A stretch of 25,159 bases of DNA, taken from assembly GCA_046316025.1 (NCBI GenBank), contig JBKCXU010000005.1, positions 1 through 25,159 on the forward strand. The letters run 5' to 3'. The notes below the pieces were generated by a model. That model did no database searches and was not told the origin of the DNA. It saw only the letters and a list, made by a program, of their open reading frames with translations. A program made the position numbers and the translations under genes. Position 1 is the first letter of the stretch. Each line of letters opens with the position of its first letter. The DNA comes from JAJTHJ01 sp046316025. GTDB lineage: Bacteria > Pseudomonadota > Gammaproteobacteria > Burkholderiales > Burkholderiaceae_F. Below are positions 6,304 through 13,535 of this stretch, piece by piece.

Positions 6304-7341
6304 ATGAGTGGCTTACAGCAGCCCAAGCCTGGCGAGTTTCTGCTTTATGAAACCGAGGACGGCCGCACGCGGGTCGAGTGCCGCCTCGTAGCCGACACAT
6401 TGTGGCTGCCTCAGGCTGGCATGGCGGAGCTCTTCCAGACCAGCAAGCAGAACGTCGCCAAGCACCTGAAAGCCATCTTTGCCGAGGGCGAGCTTGCCGA
6501 GAGTTCAGTTGTCAACCAGTGGTTGACAACTGCCGCCGACGGCAAGAAGTACCGGGTGGCCTACTACAACCTCGACGCCATTCTGGCCTTGGGCTACCGG
6601 GTGCGTTCGGCGCGCGGCACGCAGTTCCGCCGCTGGGCCACCGACCGGTTGCGGGAGTATCTGGTCAAGGGCTTCGCGCTCGACGACGAGCGCCTGAAGA
6701 ACCCGCCGCTACCCGGGTCGGGCGCGCCGGATCGCTTCGACGAGTTGCTGGATCGCATCCGCGACATCCGCGCGAGCGAGCGCCGGATGTACCTGCGGGT
6801 GCGCGAAATCTTCGCGCTGGCCGCCGACTACTCGCCCACGCTGCCCGAAACCATCCGGTTCTTCCGTTTCATCCAGAACAAGCTGCACTTCGCCGTGACC
6901 GGCAAAACTGCCGCCGAGCTGATCTTCGAGCGCGCCGATAGCAGCCTCCCCAACATGGGCCTGACCACCTGGAGCACGGGTGCGGTGAAGAAGGCAGACG
7001 TGACGGTGGCCAAGAACTACCTGCACGAGCCGGAAATTGCCGAACTCAACCGCGTCGTGACCATGTGGCTGGACTTTGCCGAGGATCAGGCGCGGCGCCG
7101 CAAAGAAGTATTTTTGAAGGACTGGGCTGAGAAGCTCGACGCCTTCTTGCAGTTCAACGAACGCGACGTGCTCGTCGGCGCCGGCCGGGTGTCCAAGGAG
7201 CAGGCCGATGCGCATGCCGAAAACCAGTATGACGAGTTCGCCACGCGTCGGCGGGCGCTGCTGGAGGCTGAAGGGGCGGACTTCAACGTGCGGTCTTTGG
7301 AGAACGCCGCCAAAGCGCTCGCCAAGCCAAGAAGGAAGTGA
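6304..7341 (+). CDS. RhuM family protein
   Basis: The 345-residue protein matches the RhuM (virulence RhuM) family over its full length. Landmarks are GEFLLYETEDGRTRVECRL, a helix-turn-helix-like segment (LWLPQAGMAELFQTSKQNVA, residues about 33-55), WLTTAADGKKYRVAYYNLDA, LALGYRVRSARGTQFRRWAT, and a C-terminal helical part with FFRFIQNKLHFAVTGKTAAE and TVAKNYLHEPEIAELNRVVT. The name comes from a gene in a Salmonella pathogenicity island; biochemical function is not established. The N-terminal region resembles those of Bro-N/KilA-N-like DNA-associated proteins carried on mobile DNA. It sits beside a toxin-antitoxin pair on the opposite strand, which fits an accessory cluster. The coding sequence contains a 27-bp perfect palindrome at 6506-6532. 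Confidence 0.88.
   Translation: MSGLQQPKPGEFLLYETEDGRTRVECRLVADTLWLPQAGMAELFQTSKQNVAKHLKAIFAEGELAESSVVNQWLTTAADGKKYRVAYYNLDAILALGYRVRSARGTQFRRWATDRLREYLVKGFALDDERLKNPPLPGSGAPDRFDELLDRIRDIRASERRMYLRVREIFALAADYSPTLPETIRFFRFIQNKLHFAVTGKTAAELIFERADSSLPNMGLTTWSTGAVKKADVTVAKNYLHEPEIAELNRVVTMWLDFAEDQARRRKEVFLKDWAEKLDAFLQFNERDVLVGAGRVSKEQADAHAENQYDEFATRRRALLEAEGADFNVRSLENAAKALAKPRRK
6506..6532. repeat. 27-bp perfect palindrome inside the RhuM-family gene
   Basis: CAGTTGTCAACCA at 6506-6518 and TGGTTGACAACTG at 6520-6532 are exact reverse complements around a single G (6519). It encodes the stretch S-V-V-N-Q-W-L-T-T. Confidence 0.9.
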
Positions 7342-7362
7342 GTCGGATCGACCGCGACTCAC
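7338..7362. terminator. Hairpin spanning both stop codons of convergent genes
   Basis: GTGAGTCG (7338-7345) and CGACTCAC (7355-7362) are perfect 8-bp arms with a 9-base loop. One arm contains the RhuM-gene TGA (7339-7341), the other the gspF TGA on the opposite strand. It could terminate in both directions, but no T-run follows on either strand. Confidence 0.4.
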
Positions 7363-8597
7363 CGCACCAGCGTATTGATCTCGATGATCGGCAGCAGCAC
7401 CGCAAGCACGATGGTCATCACGATCAGGCCCATGCCGACGATCAGCGCGGGCTCCAGCAGCGAGGTGAAAAAGAGCGCCCGCCGCTCGGCCTCGCGGCTG
7501 TGGATGTCGGCGGCGCGGGTGAGCATCTCCGGTAGGCGCCCGGTCGCTTCGCCGCTGCCGATCATGTGGATCAGCACCGGCGGAAAGAGCTTCACCCCGC
7601 CAGCCTTACGGTCGCGGTCGGCGTCCACGCGCAGCGCGCGCGCCAGCGAGTAGCCCTCGCGTACGCGTGCGGTGGCCTCGACCACGCGTTCGCGCAGCGC
7701 CAGATTGGTCAGCGTTTCGCCGGCGGCTTGCAGCGCGCGCAGCATCGGTACACCCGAGCCGACGAGGATCGACAGCGTGCTGGCAAAGCGCGCGGTGTTG
7801 ATCGAGCGCGACAGCACGCCGACCACCGGCAGCGTCAAGAGGCGCGTGTCCCAGCGCAGGCGGATCGCCTGCACGCGCAGCGCGCGCCGCGCGGCAAAGC
7901 CCGCCGCCACTACGAGCAGCAGCACGAGCCAGCCCCACTCGCGCGCAAAGTTGCTGGCGGCGATCATCGCGCGCGTGAGCCAGGGCAGCGCCTGCTTGGT
8001 GTTGGCAAACACCTGCACGATCTGCGGCACCACGTAGGTGAGCAGGCCGATCACCACCACCAGCGCGACCACGGTGATCGCCGCCGGGTAGACGAAGGCG
8101 AGCGTGATCTTCTGCGCCAGTTTGGCGCGCTCTTCGATGTAATCGGCGAGGCTCGTCAACACGCCGCCCAGCTTGCCGGACTCTTCGCCGGCGCCGATCA
8201 CCGCGCGGTACATCTCGGGAAACTGGCCGCGCTGCCGGCCGAGTGCTGCCGACAGGCTGGAGCCGGCCAGCACTTCGGCGCGCACTGCGGCCATCAGGTC
8301 GCGCACCGACGGCTTCTCCGTCTGCTCGACCATCACGGAGAGCGCGTCGGCCACCGGCAGTTGCGCGGAGAGCAGCGAGGCCAGTTGGCGCGTGAGCACC
8401 GCGAGTTCCGTTTGCGACAGCCGGCGGCCGAAGCCGCGCCCGCCGCGGGTGGCCTCGTCCAGCACCGGCTCGACCTGCAGTGGCACCAGGTCGCGCCCGC
8501 GCAGCAGTTGCCGCGCCGCGCGCGCGCTGTCGGCCTCCAGCACGCCAGTCTGCTCTTTGCCGGCGGCGTCGGCGGCGGAGTAACGGAAGGCTGTCAC
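7359..8597 (-). CDS. gspF: Type II secretion inner-membrane platform protein GspF
   Basis: The 412-residue polytopic protein forms the inner-membrane platform of the T2SS, on which the GspE ATPase drives pseudopilus assembly. It begins TAFRYSAADAAGKEQTGVLEADSARAA and continues with two T2SSF domains (about 75-195 and 280-400). Each carries the family pattern, for example LASLLSAQLPVADALSVMVE and ASTLSILVGSGVPMLRALQA. Three membrane spans are visible: VYPAAITVVALVVVIGLLTYVV, WGWLVLLLVVAAGFAA and the C-terminal LIVGMGLIVMTIVLAVLLPI. The start codon is GTG at 8597; it overlaps the TGA of a candidate small ORF by a GTGA. It is the last gene of the operon. Confidence 0.93.
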   Translation of the reverse strand: MTAFRYSAADAAGKEQTGVLEADSARAARQLLRGRDLVPLQVEPVLDEATRGGRGFGRRLSQTELAVLTRQLASLLSAQLPVADALSVMVEQTEKPSVRDLMAAVRAEVLAGSSLSAALGRQRGQFPEMYRAVIGAGEESGKLGGVLTSLADYIEERAKLAQKITLAFVYPAAITVVALVVVIGLLTYVVPQIVQVFANTKQALPWLTRAMIAASNFAREWGWLVLLLVVAAGFAARRALRVQAIRLRWDTRLLTLPVVGVLSRSINTARFASTLSILVGSGVPMLRALQAAGETLTNLALRERVVEATARVREGYSLARALRVDADRDRKAGGVKLFPPVLIHMIGSGEATGRLPEMLTRAADIHSREAERRALFFTSLLEPALIVGMGLIVMTIVLAVLLPIIEINTLVR

Positions 8598-8764
8598 GTT
8601 GCGGCCTGACGAGCGATCGGGAACACCCTGCCGGGGCGCTGTGACGGATGCTGCGCAGCCTGTGACGCGGCCTGCGGCCGCTGTGAAAATGAAGGCCGCG
8701 ACGCGTTGCAGCAGGCGCGGAGCGCCTTCACAGCCGCCAACGGCGGCGTCATCTTCATTTTCAC
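8594..8764 (-). CDS. Candidate small ORF filling the gspE-gspF gap (56 codons)
   Basis: The whole 171-base gap between gspE and gspF is open in one minus-strand frame. GTG at 8764 starts 4 bases after the gspE stop, and the TGA at 8594-8596 overlaps the gspF GTG start. The product would begin M-K-M-K-M-T-P-P-L-A-A-V-K-A-L-R and be basic, with no membrane segment. Its second half contains three 21-bp units starting TCACAG, read as SQRPQAA, SQAAQHP and SQRPGRV, so the DNA repeat keeps frame. A GAGGG Shine-Dalgarno-like stretch lies in the end of gspE. I know no T2SS gene at this place. It may equally be a non-coding structured spacer, since a 57-codon open frame is not rare in GC-rich DNA. Confidence 0.35.
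   Translation of the reverse strand: MKMKMTPPLAAVKALRACCNASRPSFSQRPQAASQAAQHPSQRPGRVFPIARQAAT
8639..8701. repeat. Three direct 21-bp repeats beginning CTGTGA
   Basis: CTGTGA recurs at exactly 21-bp spacing at 8639, 8660 and 8681. The first two units also share CTGTGACG and the following C/T-GCG pattern. The third diverges after CTGTGA and merges into one arm of an inverted repeat. Confidence 0.65.
8683..8764. repeat. 12-bp inverted repeat bracketing the gspE-gspF gap
   Basis: GTGAAAATGAAG (8683-8694) and CTTCATTTTCAC (8753-8764) are exact complements 58 bases apart. A nested hairpin GCCGCC-AAC-GGCGGC lies at 8733-8747. In the operon mRNA this could fold into a large stem-loop just after the gspE stop codon. 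Confidence 0.75.
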
Positions 8765-8768
8765 GCCG

Positions 8769-10199
8769 TCAGTCCCTCGTCACGCGCAGCACTTCCTCGC
8801 GCGCCGTCACCCCGTCGCGTACCCAGCGTTCGGCATCCGCGCGCAGCGTGGCCATGCCGGCGGCGTCCGCCGCGCGGCGCAGGGCGGACTCGTTGGCCCC
8901 CTTGTGGATCAGCTCGCGCAGCGCGTCATCGAGCACGATCAACTCGTAGATGCCCGTGCGGCCGGTGTAGCCGGTGCCCGCGCACTGCGGGCAGCCGACC
9001 GGTTTGTAGCCGTCGCCGTCGGGCGCCGGCACCTTGCAATGCAGGCACAGCTTGCGCACCAGCCGCTGCGCCAGCACGCCGATCAGCGAAGACGACAGCA
9101 AAAACGGCTCAACCCCCATGTCCACCAGCCGCGTGATCGAAGACGCCGCGTCGTTCGTGTGCACGGTGGCCAGCACCAGGTGGCCGGTGAGCGAAGCCTG
9201 CACGGCGATTTGCGCGGTTTCGAGGTCGCGGATCTCGCCGATCATCACCACGTCCGGGTCTTGCCGCAGGATCGCGCGCAGCGCGCGGGCGAAGGTCATC
9301 TCGATCTTCGCGTTGACCTGGGTCTGGCCGATGCCACCCAGGTCGTACTCGATCGGGTCTTCCACCGTCATGATGTTGGTCGTCGTGCGGTCCAGCCGGC
9401 GGATCGCGCTGTAGAGCGTGGTCGTCTTGCCCGAGCCGGTCGGCCCGGTCACCAGCACGATGCCGTGCGGCTGGTGGATCAGCGCATCGAAGCGCGTCAA
9501 CGTGCCTGCCGCCATGCCCAGCCCTTCGAGGGTCATCCGCGCCAGGTCTTTTTCCAGCAGGCGCAGCACCACGCGCTCGCCGTGGCTGGTGGGCAGCGTG
9601 GAGACGCGCACGTCGATCGCGCGCCCACCGACCCGCAGCGTGATGCGGCCGTCCTGCGGCAGGCGCTTTTCGGCGATGTCGAGTGCCGCCATGATCTTGA
9701 TCCGCGACACCAGCGCCGCGTGCAGCGCGCGCTTGAGCACCAGCACGTCGCGCAGCGTGCCGTCGACGCGGAAGCGGACGGTCGAGCCGGTCTCGAAGGC
9801 TTCGAGGTGAATGTCGCTCGCGTTGTCGCGCGCCGCCTGCGTAAAGAGCGCGTTGATCATCCGGATCACCGGCGCGTCGCCGGCGGCGTCCAGCAGGTCT
9901 TCGATATCGGGCACGTCCTGCATCAGGCGGGCGATATCGACGTCGCTCTCCAGATCGCCGACGATCTGCTGGGCCGAGCCTTCGCCGGCAGCGTAGGCGC
10001 GGGCGAGTTCCGCGCTCAACTGCTCGGCCGGCACCAGCACCGGCTTCAACGCGCCGGCGTAGCTCCTCTGCACCTCGGCCAGCGCGACGGGCGGCGTGGT
10101 CTCGGTGATCCACACCTCGGCGCCGGCCTCGCCGGGGCGCACCAGAATCGAATTGCCGCGCGCAAACGCGTGCGGCACCAGGCGGGCGGTCGCTTCCAT
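8769..10199 (-). CDS. gspE: Type II secretion ATPase GspE
   Basis: The 476-residue cytoplasmic hexameric ATPase powers the T2SS. Landmarks in order are an N-terminal domain (1-110) that would bind GspL, DNASDIHLEAFETGSTVRFRVDG at about 125, Walker A GPTGSGKT at 252-259, the Asp box TVEDPIEYDL at 278-286, Walker B DPDVVMIGEIRD at 314-325 and the His box TGHLVLATVHTND at 338-350. The zinc tetracysteine motif is Cys385/Cys388 and Cys403/Cys406, with only 14 residues between the pairs. In well-studied GspE proteins that loop is about twice as long. The start at 10199 lies 6 bases after the gspD stop. Confidence 0.95.
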   Translation of the reverse strand: MEATARLVPHAFARGNSILVRPGEAGAEVWITETTPPVALAEVQRSYAGALKPVLVPAEQLSAELARAYAAGEGSAQQIVGDLESDVDIARLMQDVPDIEDLLDAAGDAPVIRMINALFTQAARDNASDIHLEAFETGSTVRFRVDGTLRDVLVLKRALHAALVSRIKIMAALDIAEKRLPQDGRITLRVGGRAIDVRVSTLPTSHGERVVLRLLEKDLARMTLEGLGMAAGTLTRFDALIHQPHGIVLVTGPTGSGKTTTLYSAIRRLDRTTTNIMTVEDPIEYDLGGIGQTQVNAKIEMTFARALRAILRQDPDVVMIGEIRDLETAQIAVQASLTGHLVLATVHTNDAASSITRLVDMGVEPFLLSSSLIGVLAQRLVRKLCLHCKVPAPDGDGYKPVGCPQCAGTGYTGRTGIYELIVLDDALRELIHKGANESALRRAADAAGMATLRADAERWVRDGVTAREEVLRVTRD

Positions 10200-10205
10200 C
10201 GGCGC

Positions 10206-12449
10206 CTACTGTTTGATCGGAGACGATGCCGGCTCGGGCACCGGCACGCTGTTGGGCTGCCGGGCGGGGGTGCGCAGGCGTGGGTCGATCAGTTCCTGCT
10301 GCGGCGGCATCTCGGGGGAATTGATGCCCGGCGCGTAGAAACGCTCGGGCAATTTGTTCTCGTTGATCCGCTCGCTGATCACCCGGTAGCGGTCAGCCGC
10401 GAGATTCGAGGCGGTGGCCTCGTCGCGGATCACCAACGGACGCAGGAACACCATCGTATTGGTCTTGATGCGCCGGCGGTTGTCGTAACGGAAGAGCCAG
10501 CCGATCAGCGGGATGCTCCCCAAGAGAGGCACGCTTTCCTCCCGGCCGGTGGTCTGATCATCGATCAGTCCCGACAGCACCACGAAGTTGCCGTCCTGCA
10601 CAACGATATTGGATTCGAAGCTGCGCTTGTTCAGGGTCTGCTGGCCGGTGGGCGCGACGCCCGGGGCGACCGACGAGACTTCGACGTAGATCGCCAGCCT
10701 GACCGCGCCGCCCTCCGAGATCTGCGGCTTGACCTTCAATTGCAGACCGACGTCCTTGCGTTCGAAGGTCTGGAACGGATTGACGTTGCCCGCCGCGTTG
10801 CTCACGCTGGTGTTGGCGAAGCTGCCGGTGGTCAGCGGAATGTTCTGGCCGACCAGGAATTTCGCTTCTTCGTTGTCGAGCGTCTGGATGTTCGGCATCG
10901 ACAGGATGTTCGCGTTCGCGGTGGTCTGCAAGGCGCGCGCCAGAAAGGCTAGATTGACGACGTCGCCGAAGCCGGGAATATTGATCGAGCCGTTGACCAC
11001 CCCGAGATTCAGTCCGGTGCCGGCGGAGGCGAGATTTTGCGAAATGTTGGTGATATTGGTGCCGGCGATGCCGAAGTTCTGATTGCCGATGACGTTGTAG
11101 CCGCTGTCGTTGAGGTTGCCGAACGCCTGCCACTGGATGCCGAACTCGGCTGCCTTGTCCGCGGTAACTTCGACGATCAGCGACTCGATCACCACCTGCG
11201 CCGGGCGCGCGTCGAGCTTCTCGATGATCGAGCGGATGTTGCGGTAAATCGGCTCTGGCGCGGTGATGATCAGCGAGTTGGTGGTCGGGTCGGGCTGGAT
11301 CATTCCCGCGAGGTCGCGCCCCGCGCCGGTGGCCGCGACCGTGCCGCCGCCGGCCTGCTGCGCTTGCGTCGCCTGGATCGGCTGCCCGGGCTGACCCTGC
11401 CCCGTCACCCCGCCCGCAGACAACCCGCCCGTGCCGCCCACTTGCGGCGCGAAGCTCGGGTCGGCGGCGAGCACCGCGCGCAGCGTCTGCGCCAGCCGGA
11501 TCGCCTGGGCGTTGCGCAGGTAGACGACGTTGATGTTGCCTGGGGTCGAGCTGGGCTGGTCCAGCCTTTCGATGAACTGCCGCGCCAGCGCCAGCCGCGA
11601 GCGGCTGCCGGCGCGCACGACCAGCGTGTTGGTGCGCGGCTCGGCCAGCACGGTCACGCGCTGGCCGGGGTCGGTGGCCTGGCCGGCGGCGCGCGCGCCT
11701 TCGTCGAGCACCTTGTTGGCGGTGGCCGCGATCTCCACCGCCAGCGCGTACTTCAGCGGCACCACGTCGGCGTCCGGCAGGCCGGACTGATCGACCGCGC
11801 TGATGATCTGCGCAATGCGCCGCAGGTTGTCGGCGTAGTCGGTGATCACCAGCGTGTTGTTGCCGGGATAGGCCGAGATCGTGTTGTTGGGCGCGATCAG
11901 CGGGCGCAGCACCGGCACCAGCGCGGTGGCGGATTCGTGCTGCAACTGAAAGACCTGGGTGACGATCTGGTCGCCGCGCGGGGCCGCCTGGTCGTTGCCG
12001 ATCACGCGCCCGCCCTGCAGCTTGGCATCGGCCTCGGGCAGGATGCGCGCCACGCCGCCGGCGCTCGCCGGCTCGACGATGGTGTAGCCCTGCAGCCGCA
12101 GCGCCGCCAGCAGCTGCTCGTAGGCCTGCCGCTTGTCCACCGGCCGCTCGGTCACCAACGTGAGCGTGCCCTTGACCCGCGGGTCGATCACGAACTGCCG
12201 GCCACTGAACTGGCCGATGGCGCGGATCGTCTGCTCGATGTCGGCGTTGACGAAGTTCAGCGTCACCCGCTCGTCGTCGCGCTTGACCGACGGCGCGGTC
12301 AGCACGCGCGTGGCCTGGCCATTGCCTTTGCCGGCAGGGACCGCGGTCTGGGCTGCCAGCGGTGGAGGCAGAGCCAGCGCGGCGGACACCGCCAGGGCGA
12401 GCGCGCGCCGGGCATCGGGCCGGGCAACGACGGAGGAGATCGAAGGCAT
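10206..12449 (-). CDS. gspD: Type II secretion outer-membrane secretin GspD
   Basis: The 747-residue secretin forms the outer-membrane channel of the T2SS. A signal peptide is visible at about 1-34 (RRALALAVSAALALPPPLAAQ). Then come the N0 domain (VTLNFVNADIEQTIRAIGQF) and N1-N3 domains (AYPGNNTLVITDYADNLRRI; GQRVTVLAEPRTNTLVVRAG; MIQPDPTTNSLIITAPEPIY). An insertion rich in Gly/Gln/Thr lies between the halves of N3 (about 345-385). The secretin core ends with VPLLGSIPLIGWLFRYDNRR and MVFLRPLVIRD, followed by an S-domain-like tail ending PVPEPASSPIKQ. It sits downstream of gspN by 10 bases and upstream of gspE. Confidence 0.95.
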   Translation of the reverse strand: MPSISSVVARPDARRALALAVSAALALPPPLAAQTAVPAGKGNGQATRVLTAPSVKRDDERVTLNFVNADIEQTIRAIGQFSGRQFVIDPRVKGTLTLVTERPVDKRQAYEQLLAALRLQGYTIVEPASAGGVARILPEADAKLQGGRVIGNDQAAPRGDQIVTQVFQLQHESATALVPVLRPLIAPNNTISAYPGNNTLVITDYADNLRRIAQIISAVDQSGLPDADVVPLKYALAVEIAATANKVLDEGARAAGQATDPGQRVTVLAEPRTNTLVVRAGSRSRLALARQFIERLDQPSSTPGNINVVYLRNAQAIRLAQTLRAVLAADPSFAPQVGGTGGLSAGGVTGQGQPGQPIQATQAQQAGGGTVAATGAGRDLAGMIQPDPTTNSLIITAPEPIYRNIRSIIEKLDARPAQVVIESLIVEVTADKAAEFGIQWQAFGNLNDSGYNVIGNQNFGIAGTNITNISQNLASAGTGLNLGVVNGSINIPGFGDVVNLAFLARALQTTANANILSMPNIQTLDNEEAKFLVGQNIPLTTGSFANTSVSNAAGNVNPFQTFERKDVGLQLKVKPQISEGGAVRLAIYVEVSSVAPGVAPTGQQTLNKRSFESNIVVQDGNFVVLSGLIDDQTTGREESVPLLGSIPLIGWLFRYDNRRRIKTNTMVFLRPLVIRDEATASNLAADRYRVISERINENKLPERFYAPGINSPEMPPQQELIDPRLRTPARQPNSVPVPEPASSPIKQ

Positions 12450-12459
12450 GGGACGACTC

Positions 12460-13245
12460 TCAGGATTCGAGATTCAGGATCACTTTTTCGCCGTCTCGTT
12501 TGCCGAGCAGCGACAGCAGGCCGGCCAGTTGCGCGCGCACCGCCGGGTCGGCATCGGCCGCCAACTGCGCGCTGCCGCGGAAGCGTACCTGTCCGCCGGC
12601 GCCGATGGTGCCGCCGCCGGCCATCTGTAGCGCGCCGTTGACCGTGGTCAATTGCAACTGGGTGCCGGGATAGCCGCCGCTGGCCGTCAGCCGGTAGTGG
12701 CCGATCGGCGCCACCGCGGTGAGCGCGCTCGCGGCGTACTGCCATTCGGCGGTCAGGTTGCCCTGCATGCGGCCGGCGGCCAGAACCAGGCGATCCCAGC
12801 CGACGACGAGCGTGCCGGCCGGCCGCACGGTGTTCCACGGCGCGCCGAGCGCGCTGAGCAGCGCCGCCGGCAGCCGCAGCGTGGCGGCGCCGAGCACGGT
12901 CTCGCCGCCGGCGGCGCGCCGCAGCGTCAGCGGCTGGCTCAGGGCCGACGGGTGGGCGACGGTCAGTTCGACCGCGCCGGTGGCCAAGGCCGCCGGCGCC
13001 AGTTGCCACGACAAGCGGTCGGGCAGCGCGGCGCGCACACCGTCGTTGCCGCGGCCGGCGGCGACCACCAGCGTGGCGTCGCCGCGCCACAGCGTGCCGC
13101 GTGCATCGGCCAGCAGCAGATGGCCGTCGCTGGCGCGATCGACCGCCGCCGCCACCCATTGCGCGGGGGCGACCACGAGCACGGTGGCCAGCACCGCGGC
13201 CAAGGCCACCGCGGCAAAGCCCAGCCCGAGCGCGATGCGCTTCAT
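12460..13245 (-). CDS. gspN: Type II secretion protein GspN
   Basis: The protein has about 261 residues, normal for GspN. A single N-terminal membrane anchor (IALGLGFAAVALAAVLATVLVVA) is followed by a periplasmic domain with the family signature APAQWVAAAVDRASDGHLLL and ADARGTLWRGDATL. GspN is present in a subset of T2SS loci; its role in the inner-membrane complex is not well defined. The ATG at 13245 is taken as start. GTG 13254 and TTG 13257 upstream are also in frame, and GTG 13254 has AGGGG at a workable distance, so the start is uncertain by a few codons. Two dispersed repeats lie in the 290-base gap to gspM. Confidence 0.85.
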   Translation of the reverse strand: MKRIALGLGFAAVALAAVLATVLVVAPAQWVAAAVDRASDGHLLLADARGTLWRGDATLVVAAGRGNDGVRAALPDRLSWQLAPAALATGAVELTVAHPSALSQPLTLRRAAGGETVLGAATLRLPAALLSALGAPWNTVRPAGTLVVGWDRLVLAAGRMQGNLTAEWQYAASALTAVAPIGHYRLTASGGYPGTQLQLTTVNGALQMAGGGTIGAGGQVRFRGSAQLAADADPAVRAQLAGLLSLLGKRDGEKVILNLES

Positions 13246-13255
13246 GTCGAACACC

Positions 13256-13345
13256 AAACGCCCCTACCCCGGCCCTGCCCCGCTGCGCAGGAGAAGGGGT
13301 CACTGCCCGCGCCGCGCGCGGGAGCAAGCGGCGTGAGGGCGCGCG
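13256..13345. repeat. REP-like dispersed repeat, copy R5 (gspM-gspN gap)
   Basis: The run CCCCTACCCCGGCCCTGCCC, then GCTGCGCAGGAGAAGGGG, then a CCCGCGC..GCGCGGG hairpin and GGCGTGAGGGCGCG resembles the 'gagaagggg..ggggtgaggg' intergenic repeats of GC-rich proteobacteria. There is only one copy in this window. Confidence 0.5.
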
Positions 13346-13379
13346 TACCGGCGGTCGCAAAGAGCGGCCACGACGTGTC

Positions 13380-13465
13380 GCAATCGCCGCCCCGGCGCCG
13401 GCCGGGGCGCAGCGGCGTTTGAGAGAAAACGACACTGGGCCCCGGCCGGCGCCGGGGCGACGTGC
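13380..13465. repeat. Dispersed palindromic repeat R4 (CCCCGG family, gspM-gspN gap)
   Basis: A perfect 21-bp inverted repeat has arms at 13388-13408 and 13439-13459 (core CCCCGGCGCCGGCCGGGG and its complement), separated by 30 bases. Layout is as in R1-R3 (arm, spacer, complementary arm) but with a different arm sequence, and it reads in the opposite orientation (GTCGCCCC... from the right). Confidence 0.8.
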
Positions 13466-13535
13466 AGCCGAGTACGGTGCCTGGACAGGAACGCAGCGGC
13501 GGATCGGCAGACCGGTGCATCGCGAGCATGCGTCT

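Noticed and set aside
5012..6400. 462-residue minus-strand frame ending as the PIN protein
   Set aside because: Only the last 143 residues look like protein; the rest overlaps the antitoxin and VOC genes in another frame and is Arg-rich shadow.
8639..8686. CTGTGA repeats as CRP (TGTGA) binding sites
   Set aside because: They are direct repeats with 21-bp spacing inside an operon, not TGTGA-N6-TCACA palindromes upstream of a promoter; an in-frame peptide repeat explains the period better.
8706..10952. 748-residue plus-strand open frame antisense to gspE and gspD
   Set aside because: It is rich in His, Arg and Gln with no domain pattern and lies opposite two well-conserved genes; long antisense frames are a by-product of high GC content.
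11037..12641. 534-residue plus-strand open frame antisense to gspD
   Set aside because: It has the same composition bias and no recognisable motif; the secretin on the minus strand explains the region.
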